Assembly (NCBI GenBank): GCA_041487355.1
Contig: JBGPND010000111.1
Coordinates: 1 to 16,041 of the forward strand
Source: JAMXLO01 sp041487355
GTDB taxonomy: Bacteria; Pseudomonadota; Alphaproteobacteria; Acetobacterales; Acetobacteraceae
Length of the DNA stretch: 16,041 nt
Reading direction: 5' to 3'
A program made the position numbers and the translations under genes. Shown here piece after piece: positions 13,716-16,041 of this stretch; position 1 is the first letter of the stretch, and each line of letters begins with the position of its first letter. The notes beneath the pieces were generated by a model. It was not told where the DNA came from. It did not search any database and saw only the letters and a program-made list of their open reading frames with translations.

Positions 13716-15146
13716 TCAGGACTCCAGCATCTGCCGCAGGAGCTCGACATCCTCGGCCAGGGCGGCGTCACGGCCCATGAGCTCGCTTACCCGCGAGCAC
13801 GCGTGCATCACCGTGGTATGGTCGCGATTGCCGAATTTCCGGCCGATTTCCGGCAGGCTGCGCTGGGTGATCTGCTTGGCGAGGTACATTGCCACCTGGC
13901 GCGGCCGCGCCACCGCGCGCGCGCGCCGTGCCGACGACATGTCCGTCAGTCGGATCTTGAAATATTCGGCGACCTTCTTCTGGATTTCCTCGATCGTCAC
14001 CCGGCGGTCCTGCGCCTTCAGGATGTCGTGCAGCACCTCTTGTGTCGTCTCGAACGTGACCGTCCGGCCGAACAGGTTGGCGTGGGCGACCAGACGGTTC
14101 AATGCACCTTCCAGCTCGCGCACATTGGTGGTGATCTTGTGCGCCAGGAACTCCATCACCTTGGTGGGCACCGCCACGCCGGCGCGCGCCGCCTTGGCCT
14201 CCAGGATGGAGATGCGCAGCTCGAATGTAGTGGCGTGCAGGTCCGCCACCATGCCGTAGCCGAGCCTGGTGCGCAGCCTGTCGTCGAGGCCCGACAGGTC
14301 CGACGGCGACTTGTCGGCCGAGACCACGATCTGCCTGCCGACATCCACCAGCGCATTGAACGTGTGAAAGAACTCTTCCTGCGTGTTGTCCTTGCCGATG
14401 AGGAACTGCAGGTCGTCGATCATCAGCACGTCGGCGCCGCGCAACTGCTCCTTGAACTGCATGGTCTGCTGGCTGCGGATGGCCGCGATGAAGCGGTACA
14501 TGAACTTCTCGGCCGACATGTAGGCCACCGAGACCGGACGGCCGCCGGTGGCGCTGTTGCGCGCCAGCAGCTCCCAGGCGATGGCATGCATCAGGTGGGT
14601 CTTGCCGAGCCCGACGCCGCCATAGAGGAACAGCGGATTGAAGCCGTGGCTGGACGGCTGCTCGGCGACCCGGCGCGCGCAGGCATAGGCAAATTCGTTG
14701 GGCTTGCCGACCACGAAGGCGTCGAAGGTGAAGCGCGGATCGATCGCCAGTTCGGACCGCTGGTCGACCCGCTCCTCGATCCGGGACGGAACCGCTTGCG
14801 GCGGCTCAGGGGCCGCGGCGAGGCTCTCGGCCAATCCCGTCGAGGACGGCACCGCGCCGCCAACGCGGATATCCACCCTGCGGATTGCCGGGTTCTCCGC
14901 GTGCCACAGCGCGTTCAATCTCTCGCCATAGCGGCTGCGTACCCAGTCGCTCAGGAAGCGTGTCGGCAGGTGTACCGTGATTTCGTCGCCGTCCACGCCG
15001 GCCAGCGTCATCTGACGCAGCCAGTTGCGGTACTCGACCTCGCCGACCTCGCTTTGCAGCCGGCCGCGAATGCGTGCCCATTGGGTTGCCAGTTGGGATA
15101 TGCCCACGATCTCCTTCTCCATCGTCGTGGACACATCGCGTTCCAT
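13716..15146 (-). CDS. dnaA: Chromosomal replication initiator protein DnaA
   Basis: This is the initiator ATPase that binds DnaA boxes and opens oriC; here it has 476 residues. Domain I covers about 15-95 (QWARIRGRLQSEVGEVEYRN) and a variable linker covers about 96-136. The AAA+ domain has Walker A GGVGLGKT at 176-183, Walker B LMIDDLQF at 241-248 and the sensor region LDDRLRTRLGYG from 287. Domain IV has the DnaA signature ARPRQVAMYLAKQITQRSLP from 413 and the box-reading helix GNRDHTTVMHA at 439-449. The ATG at 15146 is preferred because GGGGAG lies 7 nt upstream; the frame also has a GTG at 15167. It lies between rpsT and dnaN on the same strand, a common alphaproteobacterial order. All catalytic motifs are intact. 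Confidence 0.98.
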   Translation of the reverse strand: MERDVSTTMEKEIVGISQLATQWARIRGRLQSEVGEVEYRNWLRQMTLAGVDGDEITVHLPTRFLSDWVRSRYGERLNALWHAENPAIRRVDIRVGGAVPSSTGLAESLAAAPEPPQAVPSRIEERVDQRSELAIDPRFTFDAFVVGKPNEFAYACARRVAEQPSSHGFNPLFLYGGVGLGKTHLMHAIAWELLARNSATGGRPVSVAYMSAEKFMYRFIAAIRSQQTMQFKEQLRGADVLMIDDLQFLIGKDNTQEEFFHTFNALVDVGRQIVVSADKSPSDLSGLDDRLRTRLGYGMVADLHATTFELRISILEAKAARAGVAVPTKVMEFLAHKITTNVRELEGALNRLVAHANLFGRTVTFETTQEVLHDILKAQDRRVTIEEIQKKVAEYFKIRLTDMSSARRARAVARPRQVAMYLAKQITQRSLPEIGRKFGNRDHTTVMHACSRVSELMGRDAALAEDVELLRQMLES

Positions 15147-15479
15147 GAAGCCGCTCCCCGACGCCACGAACCAAGCCCCACCACGACGGTCTTATCGCCG
15201 TCGCACAGACATGACACTTACCGCCGATTGTGGCGGCAGGACGACAAGATCGGAAGATAAGCTAACCACCGACCAGTGGCCAGCTCAGTAATAATTATGT
15301 CAGACTTTTGGGCCCAGGCAATCGGAATCTGATGCGCCGGAGCGTCCCCAAGTAAAACGCAAGAAGATTTCCAGTCGTTGGGAATAAGCGGCGTGCCGCA
15401 ACCGGCACGATTTTGTCGCAATTTCCGGTTGCTACAATCGATTCCGCGCGATCGTGCGCCGCCGCGATTATCATTCCTG
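15147..15479 (-). promoter_or_regulatory. dnaA upstream region
   Basis: This stretch lacks genes and is relatively A/T-rich around 15255-15315. It must hold the dnaA promoter, but I see no strong -35/-10 pair. Two GANTC sites, GAATC at 15325-15329 and GATTC at 15440-15444, could be CcrM methylation targets. A small hairpin with arms CCGCC and GGCGG lies at about 15221-15238. No canonical TTATCCACA DnaA box is visible. Confidence 0.4.
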
Positions 15480-15506
15480 TCCCTGCTTCGGTCAACGGGG
15501 CAGGGA
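15480..15506 (-). terminator. Possible hairpin after rpsT
   Basis: TCCCTGC (15480-15486) and GCAGGGA (15500-15506) pair over 7 bp with a 13-nt loop, 12 bp past the rpsT stop. No run of T follows on the transcript strand, so it may be a weak terminator or an mRNA-stabilising 3' structure. Confidence 0.35.
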
Positions 15507-15517
15507 AGCTGTCGCCG

Positions 15518-15787
15518 TCAGGCTGTCGCGAGTGCCTTGATCCGCGCGGAGAGGCGCGAGAGTTTGCGCGCGATCGTGTTCCGGTGCGCCACTCCCTTGC
15601 TGGCCGCGCGTTGCATCTCGGGCTGCGCCGCGCGCAGCGCCTCGCCTGCGGCCTGCTTGTCGCCGCCGGCAATCGCAGTCTCGACCTTCTTGATGAAGGT
15701 CCGCATGCGCGACTTGCGCGCCTGATTTCGCTCGGTACGGCGCTCGGTCTGCCGGTTGCGCTTGCGCGCTGAAGCGGTATTGGCCAT
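15518..15787 (-). CDS. rpsT: 30S ribosomal protein S20
   Basis: This protein of 89 residues is the standard length for bS20, which binds 16S rRNA in the body of the small subunit. It opens MANTASARKRNRQTERRTER, then NQARKSRMRTFIKKVETAI, and ends with VAHRNTIARKLSRLSARIK, the conserved Lys/Arg-rich helices of the family. The ATG at 15787 is preceded by AGGA at a short distance (AGGATCC). It has its own likely promoter upstream at 15861-15889. Placement directly before dnaA on the same strand is typical of Rhodospirillales. It appears complete and normal. Confidence 0.97.
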   Translation of the reverse strand: MANTASARKRNRQTERRTERNQARKSRMRTFIKKVETAIAGGDKQAAGEALRAAQPEMQRAASKGVAHRNTIARKLSRLSARIKALATA

Positions 15788-15860
15788 GGATCCTATGGTT
15801 CGTTCGACGATAGCGGTTGGCCCGGCGACCCATCGCGCGGGTCATCGGGAGGAGGGCGGA

Positions 15861-15889
15861 GTTCTATGCACCGGCCCGCCGCAAGTCAA
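15861..15889 (-). promoter_or_regulatory. Likely rpsT promoter
   Basis: Read on the minus strand, TTGACT (15889-15884) is followed by a 17-bp spacer and TAGAAC (15866-15861), a good sigma70-type match in otherwise GC-rich DNA. It lies 74 bp before the rpsT ATG, leaving a leader in which no riboswitch is recognised. Confidence 0.6.
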
Positions 15890-15974
15890 GGAAGCCGGGC
15901 ACCCAGGATTCCCGAACAAACCGGCGGGCGCGGCGAGGGGTGGGTGGATTTTCGGGTAAGGCGGCGGCTCGCGC

Positions 15975-16041
15975 TCAGTTCTGCATCGCGAGAGCCTTCC
16001 TTTCAGGTGCGGCTGCACGCCGGGCGAGTCTGGGTGTGAGC
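15975..16041 (-). CDS. Possible 3' end of a gene upstream of rpsT
   Basis: One minus-strand frame is open from the window edge to a TGA at 15975-15977 and ends LARRAAAPERKALAMQN. Only 21 residues are visible, rich in Ala and Arg. There is no recognised motif and the open frame could be chance in such GC-rich DNA. Confidence 0.2.
   Translation of the reverse strand, partial: LTPRLARRAAAPERKALAMQN

Noticed and set aside
12966..15260. Long plus-strand frames opposite dnaN and dnaA
   Set aside because: They are antisense shadows of two certain genes, caused by high GC.
15147..15517. Replication origin with DnaA boxes
   Set aside because: No TTATCCACA-like boxes or close variants in clusters are visible, so I call it only the dnaA upstream region.

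Overview
The window looks like a GC-rich alphaproteobacterial chromosome, most likely Rhodospirillales and probably Acetobacteraceae. The main reasons are the rpsT-dnaA-dnaN block, a giant beta-repeat protein ending in a Hint domain, a two-gene unit with an HGGxSTG protein, and many GC-rich palindromic repeats. The family assignment is inferred from protein style and not from any search.

Layout, left to right. (1) 1-4248, minus strand: one giant open frame of 1416 codons that runs off the left edge. It carries beta-strand repeats, an internal HExxH metalloprotease domain, more beta repeats and a C-terminal Hint domain. A 97-bp palindromic element is inserted in frame inside the Hint domain. 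(2) 4341-6221, minus: an intact ABC-F (YheS-like) ATPase. (3) 6310-7204, plus: a HigB/HigA toxin-antitoxin pair and a small coiled-coil plus membrane-anchor protein. (4) 7311-7590, minus: a frameshifted 5' fragment of a second ABC-F gene, so the toxin-antitoxin segment sits between a complete copy and a broken one. (5) 7.6-10.3 kb, minus: a stretch of visibly lower GC with an Apea-like HEPN protein and an overlapping pair of envelope proteins of unknown function. (6) 10311-10673, minus: a DUF2000 protein. (7) 10.7-11.2 kb: a gene-free stretch holding two palindromic repeat elements. It is followed by a well-formed sigma70-type promoter whose spacer contains an operator-like palindrome. (8) 11235-12109, plus: a two-gene unit, a conserved hypothetical gene and an HGGxSTG gene that is probably frameshifted near its end. 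(9) 12130-12360: a nested fold-back element between convergent transcription units. (10) 12381-15787, minus: dnaN, dnaA and rpsT, the replication initiation block.

How the parts relate. The core genes (rpsT, dnaA, dnaN) are intact and collinear, but what follows dnaN is a repeat and accessory DNA; recF and gyrB, the usual neighbours, are not in the window. Left of that point the window is a mosaic: duplicated ABC-F sequence, a toxin-antitoxin module, a low-GC insertion and a surface or secreted protein. At least four kinds of inverted repeat occur. One related pair lies once between genes and once inside the giant protein, which resembles the protein-coding palindromic elements known from Rickettsia. 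The most original observation is that in-frame insertion into a Hint domain, together with the metalloprotease-Hint architecture itself.
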